The notes below the pieces were generated by a model. That model ran no database searches. It was given only the letters and a program-made list of their open reading frames with translations, and had not been told where the DNA came from. From JAHEFT01 sp963700705 (lineage in GTDB: Bacteria; Pseudomonadota; Gammaproteobacteria; Xanthomonadales; SZUA-36), in assembly GCA_963700705.1 (NCBI GenBank), contig CAVOYQ010000009.1, forward strand, positions 248,001-312,000: a DNA stretch of 64,000 nucleotides. Direction: 5' to 3'. The position numbers were made by a program, and so were the translations under genes. Shown one piece after another: positions 26,068 through 35,013 of this stretch. How positions within the stretch are numbered: position 1 is the first letter of the stretch; every line of letters begins with the position of its first letter.

Positions 26068-27018
26068 ATGCACGATGTCCAATCAGGACACAGGGATGTT
26101 TCCGACCCGCGTCAGTCTTCGACTGATGTTTCCGCTGTAAAACGGCGGCCAGGCACTGCTGCTGACGGGCGAATTGCCCATAGTCAGGACGTAACCCGCA
26201 TTTATCTCAGCGAGATTGGCAGAGCCCGGCTATTGACCGCGGAAGAGGAAATCACGCTTTCCCGCGCCGCCAGAAGAGGCTGTCTCGCCAGTCGCCAACG
26301 CATGATCGAATCCAATCTTCGCCTCGTAGTAAACGTGGCGCGGCCTTACATCAAACGCGGGCTGCCACTGCTCGATCTCGTTGAAGAAGGTAACCTCGGA
26401 TTGATTCGCGCCGTTGAGAAATTTGACCCGGATCGGGGTTGCCGCTTCTCCACTTATGCCACCTGGTGGATCCGGCAGTCGGTGGAGCGGGCGATCATGA
26501 ACCAGTGCCGCACCGTTCGCCTGCCAATCCATGTTATCCGCGAACTGGCTACCTATTTGAGGACTTCCAGGACGCTCGAGCAGCAAATCGGCCGCAGACC
26601 AACTGCTGAAGAAGTTGCGAGTGAACTCGGCACGGATCCCAAGAGCGTTTTAAAATTTTTCAGTCTGAATGATCCGGGGTCTTCAACGGAAGATCAAAAC
26701 GGATCAGACTCCGTGTCCGGCCGCTCGATGCTTGAATCGATTGCGGACGAAAACGGGATCAATCCCGAAGTCCGTTACGCGGGGGCCGCTGCCGAAGCGT
26801 TACTGGCCAAGTGGCTGGAGCAACTGCCGGCTCAACAGCGTGAAGTGGTTGAACATCGCTATGGTTTACACGGCCACGGGCGAAGGACCCTGGAAGAAGT
26901 TGGCGACTTGCTGGGAGTTACACGGGAACGGGTCCGCCAGATCCAGCTGGCTGCTTTGTCACAGTTGCGGGAAATTTCCAGGCGCGAAGGATTCAGTGAG
27001 CTGCCTTTCGGGGATTAA
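26068..27018 (+). CDS. rpoS: RNA polymerase sigma factor RpoS (sigma-38)
   Basis: RpoS directs stationary-phase and general stress transcription. The 316-residue product contains region 1.2/2.1 (DVTRIYLSEIGRARLLTAEEEITLSRAARRG), region 2.2-2.4 (ESNLRLVVNVARPYIKRGLPLLDLVEEGNLGLIRAVEKFDPDRGCRFSTYATWWIRQSVERAI), region 3 (RLPIHVIRELATYLRT) and region 4.2 (LEEVGDLLGVTRERVRQIQ). The ATG at 26068 is preferred over the in-frame GTG at 26053 because a GAGGAGGGGGG sequence lies immediately before it. Placement after nlpD is typical of RpoS and separates it from RpoD and RpoH. Its last 60 bases overlap a convergent gene. Confidence 0.95.
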   Translation: MHDVQSGHRDVSDPRQSSTDVSAVKRRPGTAADGRIAHSQDVTRIYLSEIGRARLLTAEEEITLSRAARRGCLASRQRMIESNLRLVVNVARPYIKRGLPLLDLVEEGNLGLIRAVEKFDPDRGCRFSTYATWWIRQSVERAIMNQCRTVRLPIHVIRELATYLRTSRTLEQQIGRRPTAEEVASELGTDPKSVLKFFSLNDPGSSTEDQNGSDSVSGRSMLESIADENGINPEVRYAGAAAEALLAKWLEQLPAQQREVVEHRYGLHGHGRRTLEEVGDLLGVTRERVRQIQLAALSQLREISRREGFSELPFGD

Positions 27019-27375
27019 AGCCGCGACAACCTTGCGTGATTCAGAAACAAGTACATTAAACGTGCGGCAGGCTGCATCCGTAGTCATAACTTCTATCCCG
27101 ATGTTTCTGCTGTAAAAGAACATCATCAGTGCAGGAGGCAGGAATATCTGCCGTGCACCGGTTCCAATCAGCACGACTTCAGGCTCGAGTTCCAGAACCT
27201 GTTCAAGATGCTTTTGTTCAATATCTTCGACCGATTTCACCGGCCAGTCCGGGATAATTTCAATGGCCGAAATAATCAGCGCTTCCCGGTAAAAGTTGTC
27301 TACTACCTGTATGCCGGATTCGGAGACTGAGCGGATAAACAGGTGATCGCCCGGTTTTTGAAAAGTCAGGTCCAC
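26959..27375 (-). CDS. Mth938-like (DUF498) family protein
   Basis: The 138-residue product resembles the Mth938/NDUFAF3 family: GDHLFIRSVSESGIQVVDNFYREALIISAIEIIPDW, then EVVLIGTGARQIFLPPALMMFFYSRNIGIEVMTTDAACRTFNVLVSESRKVVAALIPE. Bacterial members are of unknown function. It begins at a GTG and its final 60 bases run antisense to the rpoS coding end, an overlap that constrains both genes. Confidence 0.82.
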   Translation of the reverse strand: MDLTFQKPGDHLFIRSVSESGIQVVDNFYREALIISAIEIIPDWPVKSVEDIEQKHLEQVLELEPEVVLIGTGARQIFLPPALMMFFYSRNIGIEVMTTDAACRTFNVLVSESRKVVAALIPERQLTESFAPGNFPQL

Positions 27376-27393
27376 GTCATTACCGCCAGCGGA

Positions 27394-27702
27394 TCAGTTC
27401 CTGGCCGGGGCGCCGGGTAGTTCAATGACCGGCTTTTTTTGATTGCGCCGGAAAAAACAGGCAACCTGGCCAATGCAATGCACTTTTTGCGCTCCGGATT
27501 TTTTCGCGATTTCATTCATCCATGCCTCGCGAGCTTCGCGCTCGCCGCGCAGTTTTATCTTGACCAGTTCGTGGTGGTCCAGCGCGGATTCAATCTCCGC
27601 CATGACATTCTCGCTCAGTCCCTTGTCTGCCACCATTACAACCGGCTTGAGGTGGTGGGTCAGGCCGCGTAAATAACGAAGCTGGCTATTGTTCAGAGGC
27701 AT
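27394..27702 (-). CDS. yhbY: Ribosome assembly RNA-binding protein YhbY (CRM domain)
   Basis: The 102-residue CRM-domain protein shows LNNSQLRYLRGLTHHLKPVVMVADKGLSENVMAEIESALDHHELVKIKLRGE and a basic end. It carries a GxxG-like RNA-binding turn in this family's position, degenerate here. It associates with pre-50S particles in E. coli. It is divergent from rlmE, the usual neighbour in gammaproteobacteria, with 72 bases between the two. Confidence 0.93.
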   Translation of the reverse strand: MPLNNSQLRYLRGLTHHLKPVVMVADKGLSENVMAEIESALDHHELVKIKLRGEREAREAWMNEIAKKSGAQKVHCIGQVACFFRRNQKKPVIELPGAPARN

Positions 27703-27774
27703 TTTTGATTCCTGATGGCGTAAACTGGGTTCTGGTTCGAGGCGTGCATTCTATCACGCAGGAAAAGAGCGGGA

Positions 27775-28398
27775 ATGGCGAGAAGCAAGAGCAGTAGCAA
27801 GTGGTTGTTGGAGCATTTTGACGATCACTACGTAAAAATGGCCCAACAGAAGGGTCTTCGATCCCGATCGGCTTTCAAGCTGCTGGAGTTGCAGGAAAAG
27901 TACCTGTTGATTAAACCGGGAATGGTGATCGTGGACCTTGGCGCTGCCCCGGGCGGATGGAGCCAGGTAGCGCGCCCGCTGGTTGGGGGGTCCGGACAGG
28001 TTATTGCCCTGGATATTCTCGAGATGGAGCCGTTGGAAGCCGTTCAATTCATCCACGGCGATTTCACCGAGGAAGAGCCATTGCGGATGCTGGAAGAGGC
28101 ACTGAACGGCCGGCAGGTTGATCTTGTGTTGTCCGATATGGCCCCCAATATGAGTGGAATGTCCACGACTGACCAGGCGAAAGCCATGTACCTGGCCGAA
28201 CTGGCGCTGGAATTTGTCCGGTCGCATTTGAAACCTGGCGGTGATTTCGTGGTCAAGTTATTTCAGGGAACGGATTTTGACGGATATGTCCGCGAAGTCC
28301 GGTCCTTGTTCAATAAGGTACAGGTTAAGAAGCCCAAGGCATCCCGGCCGCGGAGCAGGGAAGTCTATTTGCTGGCCCGGGAACGCCAATTCGCGTAA
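27775..28398 (+). CDS. rlmE: 23S rRNA (uridine-2'-O) methyltransferase RlmE
   Basis: RlmE (FtsJ/RrmJ) methylates U2552 of 23S rRNA in the 50S subunit. The 207-residue protein has SRSAFKLLELQEKY (catalytic K), the SAM-binding VDLGAAPGGWSQVA, DLVLSDMAPNMSG (catalytic D) and GGDFVVKLFQGTDFDGY (catalytic K), giving the K-D-K-E tetrad with the late E in REVYLLARE. ftsH follows 60 bases downstream, as in many proteobacteria. Confidence 0.96.
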   Translation: MARSKSSSKWLLEHFDDHYVKMAQQKGLRSRSAFKLLELQEKYLLIKPGMVIVDLGAAPGGWSQVARPLVGGSGQVIALDILEMEPLEAVQFIHGDFTEEEPLRMLEEALNGRQVDLVLSDMAPNMSGMSTTDQAKAMYLAELALEFVRSHLKPGGDFVVKLFQGTDFDGYVREVRSLFNKVQVKKPKASRPRSREVYLLARERQFA

Positions 28399-28458
28399 AT
28401 TGGAAGTACTGGCCGAATGCCGTTGCACGTAAAACTCTCTTGGACTTGAGGATATGTT

Positions 28459-30384
28459 TTGAACGATCTAGCTAAAAACTTGCTGACTTGGGCGATCATT
28501 GCAATCGTACTGGTGTCGATATTCAACCACTATGCGAGTGTTGGAACCACGCCGGACGCGTTGTCCTATTCGGAATTCCTCAGCGATGTCAGGAACGGGC
28601 AGGTAGCCCAGGTCCATATTCAGAGCAACGACTCGGGAAACACGATCAGCGGCAGCACCGTGGATGGCGGAAACTTCCAGACATTTGGTCCTCCGGATCC
28701 CAAGATGATCGATGACCTGGTTGACAACAAGGTGGAGATAACCGCGGAGCCGCCTACCGAGCGGTCGGTCTTCGTTGACCTGATTCTTGGTGTGGCCCCG
28801 ATTTTGCTGCTGATCGGCGTGTGGGTCTATTTCATGCGCCAGATGCAGGGCGGCGGTGCGGGCCGCGGTGCGATGTCTTTTGGAAAAAGCCGGGCGAAAC
28901 TCCAGGGCGAAGACCAGGTCAAGATAACCTTTGAAGACGTGGCGGGTGTCGAGGAAGCAAAGGAAGAAGTCGGCGAACTGGTGGAATTCCTGAGAAACCC
29001 GGGCAAATTCCAGAAGCTGGGCGGGCACATTCCTCGCGGTGTACTGATGGTGGGTTCACCGGGTACTGGCAAGACCCTGCTCGCCAAGGCCATTGCCGGT
29101 GAGGCAAAAGTGCCCTTCTTTTCCATTTCCGGTTCCGAATTCGTCGAGATGTTCGTGGGCGTGGGCGCTTCGCGTGTACGCGACATGTTTGACCAGGCCA
29201 AGAAACACGCGCCTTGTATCATTTTCATCGATGAAATAGATGCCGTAGGCCGGCATCGCGGCGCCGGCCTGGGTGGCGGACATGACGAACGCGAGCAGAC
29301 ATTGAACCAATTGCTGGTCGAGATGGACGGATTTGAAGGCGGCGAAGGCGTCATCGTGATCGCGGCCACAAACCGCCCTGACGTGCTGGATCCTGCCTTG
29401 CTGCGCCCTGGTCGCTTCGACCGGCAGGTCGTGGTTCCGTTGCCGGATATACAGGGCCGGGCAGCAATACTGAAAGTCCATATGCGCAAAGTCCCGATCA
29501 GCGATGACGTGAATGCCAATGTCATTGCGCGGGGCACGCCCGGTTTCTCCGGCGCCGATCTGGCCAATCTGGTGAACGAAGCGGCTTTGTTCGCAGCGCG
29601 CGACAACGCCAAGCTGGTCAAAATGGACCACATGGACCGCGCCAAGGACAAGATCATGATGGGCGCCGAAAGACGCTCCATGGTGATGTCCGAAAAGGAA
29701 AAGAAATTGACCGCCTACCATGAAGCGGGTCATGCCATAGTCGGCCGGCTTGTCCCGGAACATGATCCGGTTTACAAGGTGACCATTATCCCGCGGGGGC
29801 GCGCACTGGGCGTAACGATGTTTTTGCCGGAGCAGGATAAATACAGCATTTCCAAGTTGCAGCTTGAAAGCCAGCTGGCCAGCCTGTTTGGCGGTCGTGT
29901 CGCCGAAGAACTCGTGTTCGGATCCGAGCATGTCACCACCGGCGCGTCCAACGACATCGAACGTGCGACCTCGATTGCGCGCAACATGGTGACCAAGTGG
30001 GGCCTCACGGAAAAACTGGGTCCACTGACCTACGCAGAGGATGAAGACGAGGTGTTTCTCGGACGCTCGGTTACCCAGCACAAGCATGTCTCCGACGATA
30101 CCGCCCGGCTTATCGACATGGAAGTCCGTGAGATCATCGACGCAGCCCATGGCACAGCCAAGACGTTGATTCAAGACCACCTGAAAGAGCTCCACATGAT
30201 GGCGGAGGCTTTGATGAAGTATGAAACCATCAACGGCAACCAGATCAGCCAGATCATGGAAGGCCACGAACCCGATCCGCCTGAAGGCTGGCAGGATAGT
30301 GAGCCCCCGGTCAAAGGCGGTACGGATGACAGCAGCGAGGCCGGCAATCGAACAACCATTGGCGGTCCTGCAGAACAGCTCTGA
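28459..30384 (+). CDS. ftsH: ATP-dependent zinc metalloprotease FtsH
   Basis: FtsH is a membrane AAA+ protease that degrades LpxC, sigma-32 and misassembled membrane proteins. The 641 residues show two transmembrane helices (about 7-22 and 106-125), Walker A GSPGTGKTLLAKA near 197, Walker B IIFIDEIDAVG, the SRH motif (ATNRPDVLDPALLRPGRFDRQ), and the zinc-binding HEAGH at 421-425. The tail is acidic. Start is TTG; GAGGA lies 6 bases upstream and the nearby ATG at 28454 is out of frame and stops at once. The folP ATG follows directly after its stop. Confidence 0.96.
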   Translation: MNDLAKNLLTWAIIAIVLVSIFNHYASVGTTPDALSYSEFLSDVRNGQVAQVHIQSNDSGNTISGSTVDGGNFQTFGPPDPKMIDDLVDNKVEITAEPPTERSVFVDLILGVAPILLLIGVWVYFMRQMQGGGAGRGAMSFGKSRAKLQGEDQVKITFEDVAGVEEAKEEVGELVEFLRNPGKFQKLGGHIPRGVLMVGSPGTGKTLLAKAIAGEAKVPFFSISGSEFVEMFVGVGASRVRDMFDQAKKHAPCIIFIDEIDAVGRHRGAGLGGGHDEREQTLNQLLVEMDGFEGGEGVIVIAATNRPDVLDPALLRPGRFDRQVVVPLPDIQGRAAILKVHMRKVPISDDVNANVIARGTPGFSGADLANLVNEAALFAARDNAKLVKMDHMDRAKDKIMMGAERRSMVMSEKEKKLTAYHEAGHAIVGRLVPEHDPVYKVTIIPRGRALGVTMFLPEQDKYSISKLQLESQLASLFGGRVAEELVFGSEHVTTGASNDIERATSIARNMVTKWGLTEKLGPLTYAEDEDEVFLGRSVTQHKHVSDDTARLIDMEVREIIDAAHGTAKTLIQDHLKELHMMAEALMKYETINGNQISQIMEGHEPDPPEGWQDSEPPVKGGTDDSSEAGNRTTIGGPAEQL

Positions 30385-31234
30385 ATGAACCGGACCGGGC
30401 TTTTCACCCCGGGTCAGACCCGGGTGATGGGTATTCTCAACGTCACACCTGATTCCTTCTCTGATGGCGGGCTTTGGACCGCCCGTGAACCTGCCGTAAA
30501 GCATGCCGCTCGCATGGCCGAAATGGGTGCCGACATCATTGATATCGGCGGTGAATCAACGCGCCCCGGCGCGCGGGAAATTTCAGTCCAGGAAGAACTG
30601 GATCGCGTCATTCCGCTGATCGAGCTGGTGGTCGCTGAAACCGGTCTGCCGGTTTCCGTCGACACCAGTAAACCCGAGGTGATGGAAGCCGCGGTGCACT
30701 CGGGTGCAGGCATGATCAACGATGTCTATGCACTGCGCCTTGAAGGGGCGCTGGACATGGCGGCAAGCCTGAATGTTCCGGTTTGCATCATGCATATGCA
30801 GGGCCGGCCGCGCGATATGCAGCAGGATCCGCACTATGGTGACGTGGTCAGCGAGGTAACCGGGTTCCTGCTGGCCAGGGCCGCCGCCTGCGAGGCGGCC
30901 GGGATTCTCTCCGCAAACATCGTGATCGATCCCGGATTCGGATTCGGCAAGACCCTCCAACACAACATCGACCTGTTCCGCGCCATTCCGCGATTTTGCG
31001 CAACTGCCTACCCCGTTCTGGTGGGTGTTTCCCGCAAAGCCACTGTTGGGTGCTGTTACTTCCCGGCCCGTGTCAGAAAGGGTTCCTGCCTCGATTGTTG
31101 CCGCGGTGCTGGCGGCGCAGGCCGGTGCAGCCGTGGTTCGTGTGCATGATGTTGCTGAAACCGTCGACGCCCTGAAGGTCGCAAGTGCGCTGGGAGTGAT
31201 CCCCGTGGAGACAGGACCTGCACAACGCGGGTAA
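30385..31234 (+). CDS. folP: Dihydropteroate synthase, frame broken near the C-terminus
   Basis: FolP condenses dihydropterin pyrophosphate with p-aminobenzoate in folate synthesis. The product shows TRVMGILNVTPDSFSDGG, DIIDIGGESTRPGA, the PVSVDTSKPEVM region, INDVYAL, HMQGRPRDMQ and IDPGFGFGKT. The frame then slips after PVLVGVSRKA. Deleting one C from CC at 31040-31041 gives SRKALLGAVTSRPVSERVPASIVAAVLA, followed by AAVVRVHDVAETVDALKVASAL, as expected, and moves the stop to 31232-31234 (about 282 residues). As sequenced, the SRK phosphate-binding motif is kept but the C-terminal RVHD histidine region is lost. Confidence 0.9.
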
Positions 31235-31243
31235 AATCACCGG

Positions 31244-32590
31244 ATGAGTCGAAAATACTTTGGTACTGATGGTGTCCGCGGCCGCGTGGGCGAACATCCC
31301 ATTACGGCCGACTGGATATTGCGGCTGGGCCGGGCTGTTGGCATTGTCCTGGCCGGTAACGACAAGCGGGCCGTGGTGATCGGCAAAGACACCCGGATTT
31401 CGGGGTATATGTTCGAATCCGCCCTGGAAGCCGGCCTGGCTGCAGCCGGCGCCAACGTGCTGTTGCTCGGGCCAATGCCTACGCCGGCAGTAGCCTACCT
31501 GACACGGACGCTCTACGCCTGCGCAGGGATCGTCATTTCCGCATCGCATAATGGTTTTGAGGACAACGGGATCAAGTTCTTCTCGGCGGATGGCGAGAAA
31601 CTGGACGACGAAGTCGAGCAGGCCATTGAAGATGAAATGGATCAGCCCTTCGTGACGGTCAACTCGGCCCAGATGGGCAAAGCTGCGCGCGTCGACGATG
31701 CGGCTGGGCGTTATATCGAGTTCTGCAAAGGTACGATGCCTTTCGGTACCTTGCTCACCGGCTTGCGGATCACCCTGGATTGCGCCAATGGAGCCACCTA
31801 CAAGGTCGCTCCGGCCGTTTTGCGTGAACTGGGCGCAAAGGTTCACGCCATCGGCAGCGAGCCCGACGGCCTGAACATCAACGATCGTTGCGGGTCCACC
31901 GCGCCACAGGCGATGCAGGAGCATGTTGTTCGCAGTGGTTCGGATCTCGGTATTGCGCTGGATGGAGACGGAGACCGCGTGGTTTTTGCCGATGAGGACG
32001 GTGAGTTGGTGGACGGTGACGAATTGCTGTACATCATTGCCAGCGCCCGCAAAGCCGCAGGCACTTTTACCGGGGGCGTCGTGGGCACCGTGATGACGAA
32101 TTTCGGTCTTGAACTCGCATTTGCCGAACTGGGCATTCCTTTCATCCGCACGGCGGTTGGCGACCGGCATATCCACCGGGCGCTGATTGAAAACGGCTGG
32201 ACACTGGGCGGTGAAGCTTCCGGGCACCTGTTGTCGCTGGACCGGACCAGCACCGGAGACGGCATCGTCAGCGCATTGCAGGTTCTGGAAGTGATGGTCA
32301 AGAGCGGCAAGAGCCTGAAGGAACTCCGGCAGGGCATGCAGAAATTTCCGCAAACCATGATCAATGTGCCGGTCAGCGAAAGCGGGCGCCAGTTGTTCCG
32401 GGATTCGGCAGTTATCAATAACGCGGTGCGGGATGTGGAAGCAGAATTGAATGGCAAGGGACGCGTTATTCTGCGACCGTCCGGAACGGAACCCCTGATT
32501 CGTGTGACCCTCGAGGGGGCGGACCCCGACCAGGTCGAACGCCTGGCGAATCAGCTGGCGGATACCGTGCGCACCGAATTGGGTGGTTGA
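31244..32590 (+). CDS. glmM: Phosphoglucosamine mutase
   Basis: GlmM interconverts glucosamine-6- and 1-phosphate for peptidoglycan and LPS precursors. The 448 residues match the family: KYFGTDGVRGRVG at the start, the active serine S101 in VISASHNGFEDNGIKFF, the Mg-binding LDGDGDRVVFADEDG near 240, sugar-binding GEASGH near 325, and the phosphate-binding RPSGTEPLIRV near the end. Order ftsH-folP-glmM is the classic one. Confidence 0.97.
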   Translation: MSRKYFGTDGVRGRVGEHPITADWILRLGRAVGIVLAGNDKRAVVIGKDTRISGYMFESALEAGLAAAGANVLLLGPMPTPAVAYLTRTLYACAGIVISASHNGFEDNGIKFFSADGEKLDDEVEQAIEDEMDQPFVTVNSAQMGKAARVDDAAGRYIEFCKGTMPFGTLLTGLRITLDCANGATYKVAPAVLRELGAKVHAIGSEPDGLNINDRCGSTAPQAMQEHVVRSGSDLGIALDGDGDRVVFADEDGELVDGDELLYIIASARKAAGTFTGGVVGTVMTNFGLELAFAELGIPFIRTAVGDRHIHRALIENGWTLGGEASGHLLSLDRTSTGDGIVSALQVLEVMVKSGKSLKELRQGMQKFPQTMINVPVSESGRQLFRDSAVINNAVRDVEAELNGKGRVILRPSGTEPLIRVTLEGADPDQVERLANQLADTVRTELGG

Positions 32591-32602
32591 CGGGAGCGTT
32601 CG

Positions 32603-33539
32603 GTGGCCGGTCAGGTTCCTGTTCTTGATTTAAACCGATTCGGGACCGACCGTGCTGTCGCTGGCCTCAGAGGCGGGGCGGGCCTATCGTGAATTTGGAT
32701 TTTGTGGTTTCGTCAATCACGGCGTAACGGATCGTGTGGTTGAAGACGCGTACGATGTGTTCAGACGATTTTTTGCCTTGCGCGAGGATATCAAGCTTCA
32801 GTACCGGTCCGGCGCCGGCGGACAACGCGGTTATACCCCGTTTGGAATCGAGCAGGCCCGGGATCAATCCGTTCCCGATTTGAAAGAGTTCTGGCACGTG
32901 GGTCGGGAAATGGGCGCCGAAAACCCCTGGCCGGACATCCTGCAACCGAACCTGTGGCCGCAGGAAATTCCGGATTTCCACGCAAAGGCCTACACGCTTT
33001 TCCGTTCCCTGGATGATTTGGGTAAACGCGTGCTGCAGTTGATCGCAATCTCGCTCGGTATCGCGCCGGACTGGTTCGATACACGAATCGACCGGGGCAA
33101 CAGCATTCTTCGCGCGATTCACTATCCTCCCATCCGGGACAAAAAAACACCGGCGGTTCGCGCAGCCAGGCACGAAGACATCAACCTGATTACCCTGCTG
33201 ACAGGCTCGAGCGAAGAGGGGTTGCAGATCCTGTCCCGGGACGGCGCCTGGATACCGGTCACCAGTATCCCGGGAACCATCGTCGTCAATATCGGCGACA
33301 TGATGAAGCGGCTGACCAACCACGTCCTGCCGTCAACGCCACATCGCGTGGTGAACCCGCCCGGCACGAAATCAGACAAGTCGCGTTACTCCATACCTTT
33401 TTTCCTGCACCCGAACCCGGATTTTCTGATCGAAACCCTGCCGGAATGCGTCAGTGCGGAACGGCCGAACCTTTACCCTCAGCCCATCACGGCGAACGAT
33501 TTCCTGGTCCAGCGCCTGCGCGAAATCAAACTCATGTAG
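32603..33539 (+). CDS. Isopenicillin-N-synthase-like Fe(II) oxygenase, frame broken near the N-terminus
   Basis: The main frame carries the DIOX_N domain (EAGRAYREFGFCGFVNHGVTDRVVEDAYDVFRRFF) and the Fe(II)/2-oxoglutarate domain. The iron ligands are in ARHEDINLITLL (H-x-D) and PHRVVNP (H), and RYSIPFFLHPN is a candidate 2-oxoglutarate-binding RxS. The expected first strand (GQVPVLDLNRFGTD) lies upstream in another frame, starting at GTG 32603 with GGGAG before it. Removing one C from CC at 32650-32651 fuses them. The total is about 311 residues. The substrate is unknown; plant-type gibberellin or flavonoid oxygenases and ethylene-forming enzyme are relatives. It follows glmM by 12 bases. Confidence 0.82.
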
Positions 33540-33743
33540 GAGCGACCCACGGTCGCGAATGAACTCCGAACCCGGCGAGGGACCGGGTACCTGTTGCCGG
33601 GACACGCTCAAGATGTCCCTATCCGCTCCTCGGCCGTTCCCGACGGCCGACGGTCCCGGCAGCAGGCACCCGGCCCCTCACCTAAGCTTGGTGCTGCCCC
33701 CGACTGTGGTCCGGAGTTCCGATCGCGACCGTGGGTCGCTCCT
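33538..33743. repeat. Pair of inverted REP-like repeats (GTAGGAGCGAC type)
   Basis: AGGAGCGACCCACGGTCGCG at 33538-33557 reappears in reverse complement at 33724-33743, and weaker pairing (GAACTCCG against CGGAGTTC) continues inwards, so the 206-bp spacer can fold into a long imperfect hairpin. The GTAGGAGCG head with a short palindrome is the usual form of REP sequences in Pseudomonas and Xanthomonadales-like genomes. The left copy starts inside the stop codon of the oxygenase gene. It lies between converging genes, so it may serve as a terminator. A second REP of this type is at 53.14 kb. Confidence 0.75.
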
Positions 33744-33752
33744 GCAGGTAAA

Positions 33753-34946
33753 TTATTTCAGGACCTCGAGGTCTTTTCCGACCTTGATGAACGCCTCGAC
33801 AGCCCGGTCCAGGTGTTTCTTTTCGTGTGCAGCGGAGACTTGCACCCGGATGCGGGCTTCGCCATGAGGCACAACCGGATAAAAGAAACCGATCACGTAA
33901 ATGCCTTCCACCAGCAGCCTGGCGGCAAACTCCTGCGCCAGGGGCGCATCGTAAAGCATCACCGGCACGATCGGGTGAATCCCGGGTTTGATGTCAAACC
34001 CTGCGCTGGTCATTGCGGACCTGAAATAACGGGTATTTTCTTCAAGACGGTCGCGCAATTGCGTCGTGGATGAAAGCATTTCAAAAACGCGTATGCCGGC
34101 GGCCACCAGCGGGGGTGGCAGCGTGTTTGAAAACAGGTAGGGGCGGGAGCGTTGGCGCAGCAGGTCGATGATCTCCTGGCGGCCGGTGGTAAACCCGCCT
34201 GAACCGCCGCCGAGCGCCTTGCCCAGCGTGGACGTGAAAATATCCACCTTGTCCATCACGCCGTGGTGTTCTGCCGAACCCCGGCCCGTTGGCCCCAGGA
34301 ACCCGGTCGCATGGCTGTCGTCCACCATGACCATGGCATCGTATTGTTCGGCCAGCCGGGTGATCTCGTCGAGCCTGGCGACGTACCCGTCCATGCTGAA
34401 CGCGCCATCGGTTGCGATCAGGCGGCTGCGGCAGTCCCTGGTTGATTTCAACATGTCTTCGAGGGCGGCCATGTCACTGTTCGGGTAGCGATGACGCTGG
34501 GCCTTGCACAGACGGATGCCGTCGATGATGGAGGCATGGTTCAGGGCGTCGGAAATCACCGCATCCTCGGGCCCGAGGATGGTTTCAAACAGGCCGCCGT
34601 TGGCGTCAAAGCAGGAGGTGTAAAGGATGGTGTCGTCGGTTCCGAAAAAACCGGAAATGGTGCGCTCGAGCTGTTTGTGCAAATCCTGCGTGCCGCAGAT
34701 GAAGCGGACCGAGGCCAATCCGAAACCATGGTCATCCAGAGCCTTGTGGGCGGCGGCAATGACTTCGGGGTTATCGGCCAGGCCCAGGTAGTTATTGGCG
34801 CAGAAATTGAGGACTTCGCTGCCGTCCTGAACCCTGATTTCGACCTTCTGGGGCGTGGTGATGACACGCTCGGTTTTATACAGCCCGTTTTCACGGATTT
34901 CATTCAGCGTGTCCTGAAATCTTTCCATCTTGTTCATTTCATGCAC
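33753..34946 (-). CDS. kbl: 2-amino-3-ketobutyrate CoA ligase (glycine C-acetyltransferase)
   Basis: Kbl is a PLP enzyme that cleaves 2-amino-3-ketobutyrate to glycine and acetyl-CoA in threonine breakdown. The 397 residues show FCANNYLGLADNPEV, SVRFICGTQDLHKQLE, MVDDSHATGFLGPTGRG and the PLP lysine in TSTLGKALGGGSGGF. These are the Kbl subgroup features within the alpha-oxoamine synthases; BioF and HemA-type ALAS differ in these blocks. The usual partner tdh is not adjacent. An in-frame ATG three codons later (MNKMERF) is an alternative start. Confidence 0.93.
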   Translation of the reverse strand: MHEMNKMERFQDTLNEIRENGLYKTERVITTPQKVEIRVQDGSEVLNFCANNYLGLADNPEVIAAAHKALDDHGFGLASVRFICGTQDLHKQLERTISGFFGTDDTILYTSCFDANGGLFETILGPEDAVISDALNHASIIDGIRLCKAQRHRYPNSDMAALEDMLKSTRDCRSRLIATDGAFSMDGYVARLDEITRLAEQYDAMVMVDDSHATGFLGPTGRGSAEHHGVMDKVDIFTSTLGKALGGGSGGFTTGRQEIIDLLRQRSRPYLFSNTLPPPLVAAGIRVFEMLSSTTQLRDRLEENTRYFRSAMTSAGFDIKPGIHPIVPVMLYDAPLAQEFAARLLVEGIYVIGFFYPVVPHGEARIRVQVSAAHEKKHLDRAVEAFIKVGKDLEVLK

Positions 34947-34990
34947 CCTTTCTTGCGGCCGGAATCCGGCTCATTCAATTTTCCGACGAA

Positions 34991-35013
34991 TTAAGGAACC
35001 TCTGACTAATTAT
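34991..35013. repeat. Solo end of the MITE-like element at the cobB 3' end
   Basis: TTAAGGAACCTCTGACTAAT followed by TATA matches the left end of the element at 43.2 kb, but no second end or interior is nearby. It lies at the 3' end of the sirtuin gene; the sirtuin stop codon (TAA on the minus strand, 35010-35012) lies within the repeat. Confidence 0.65.
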
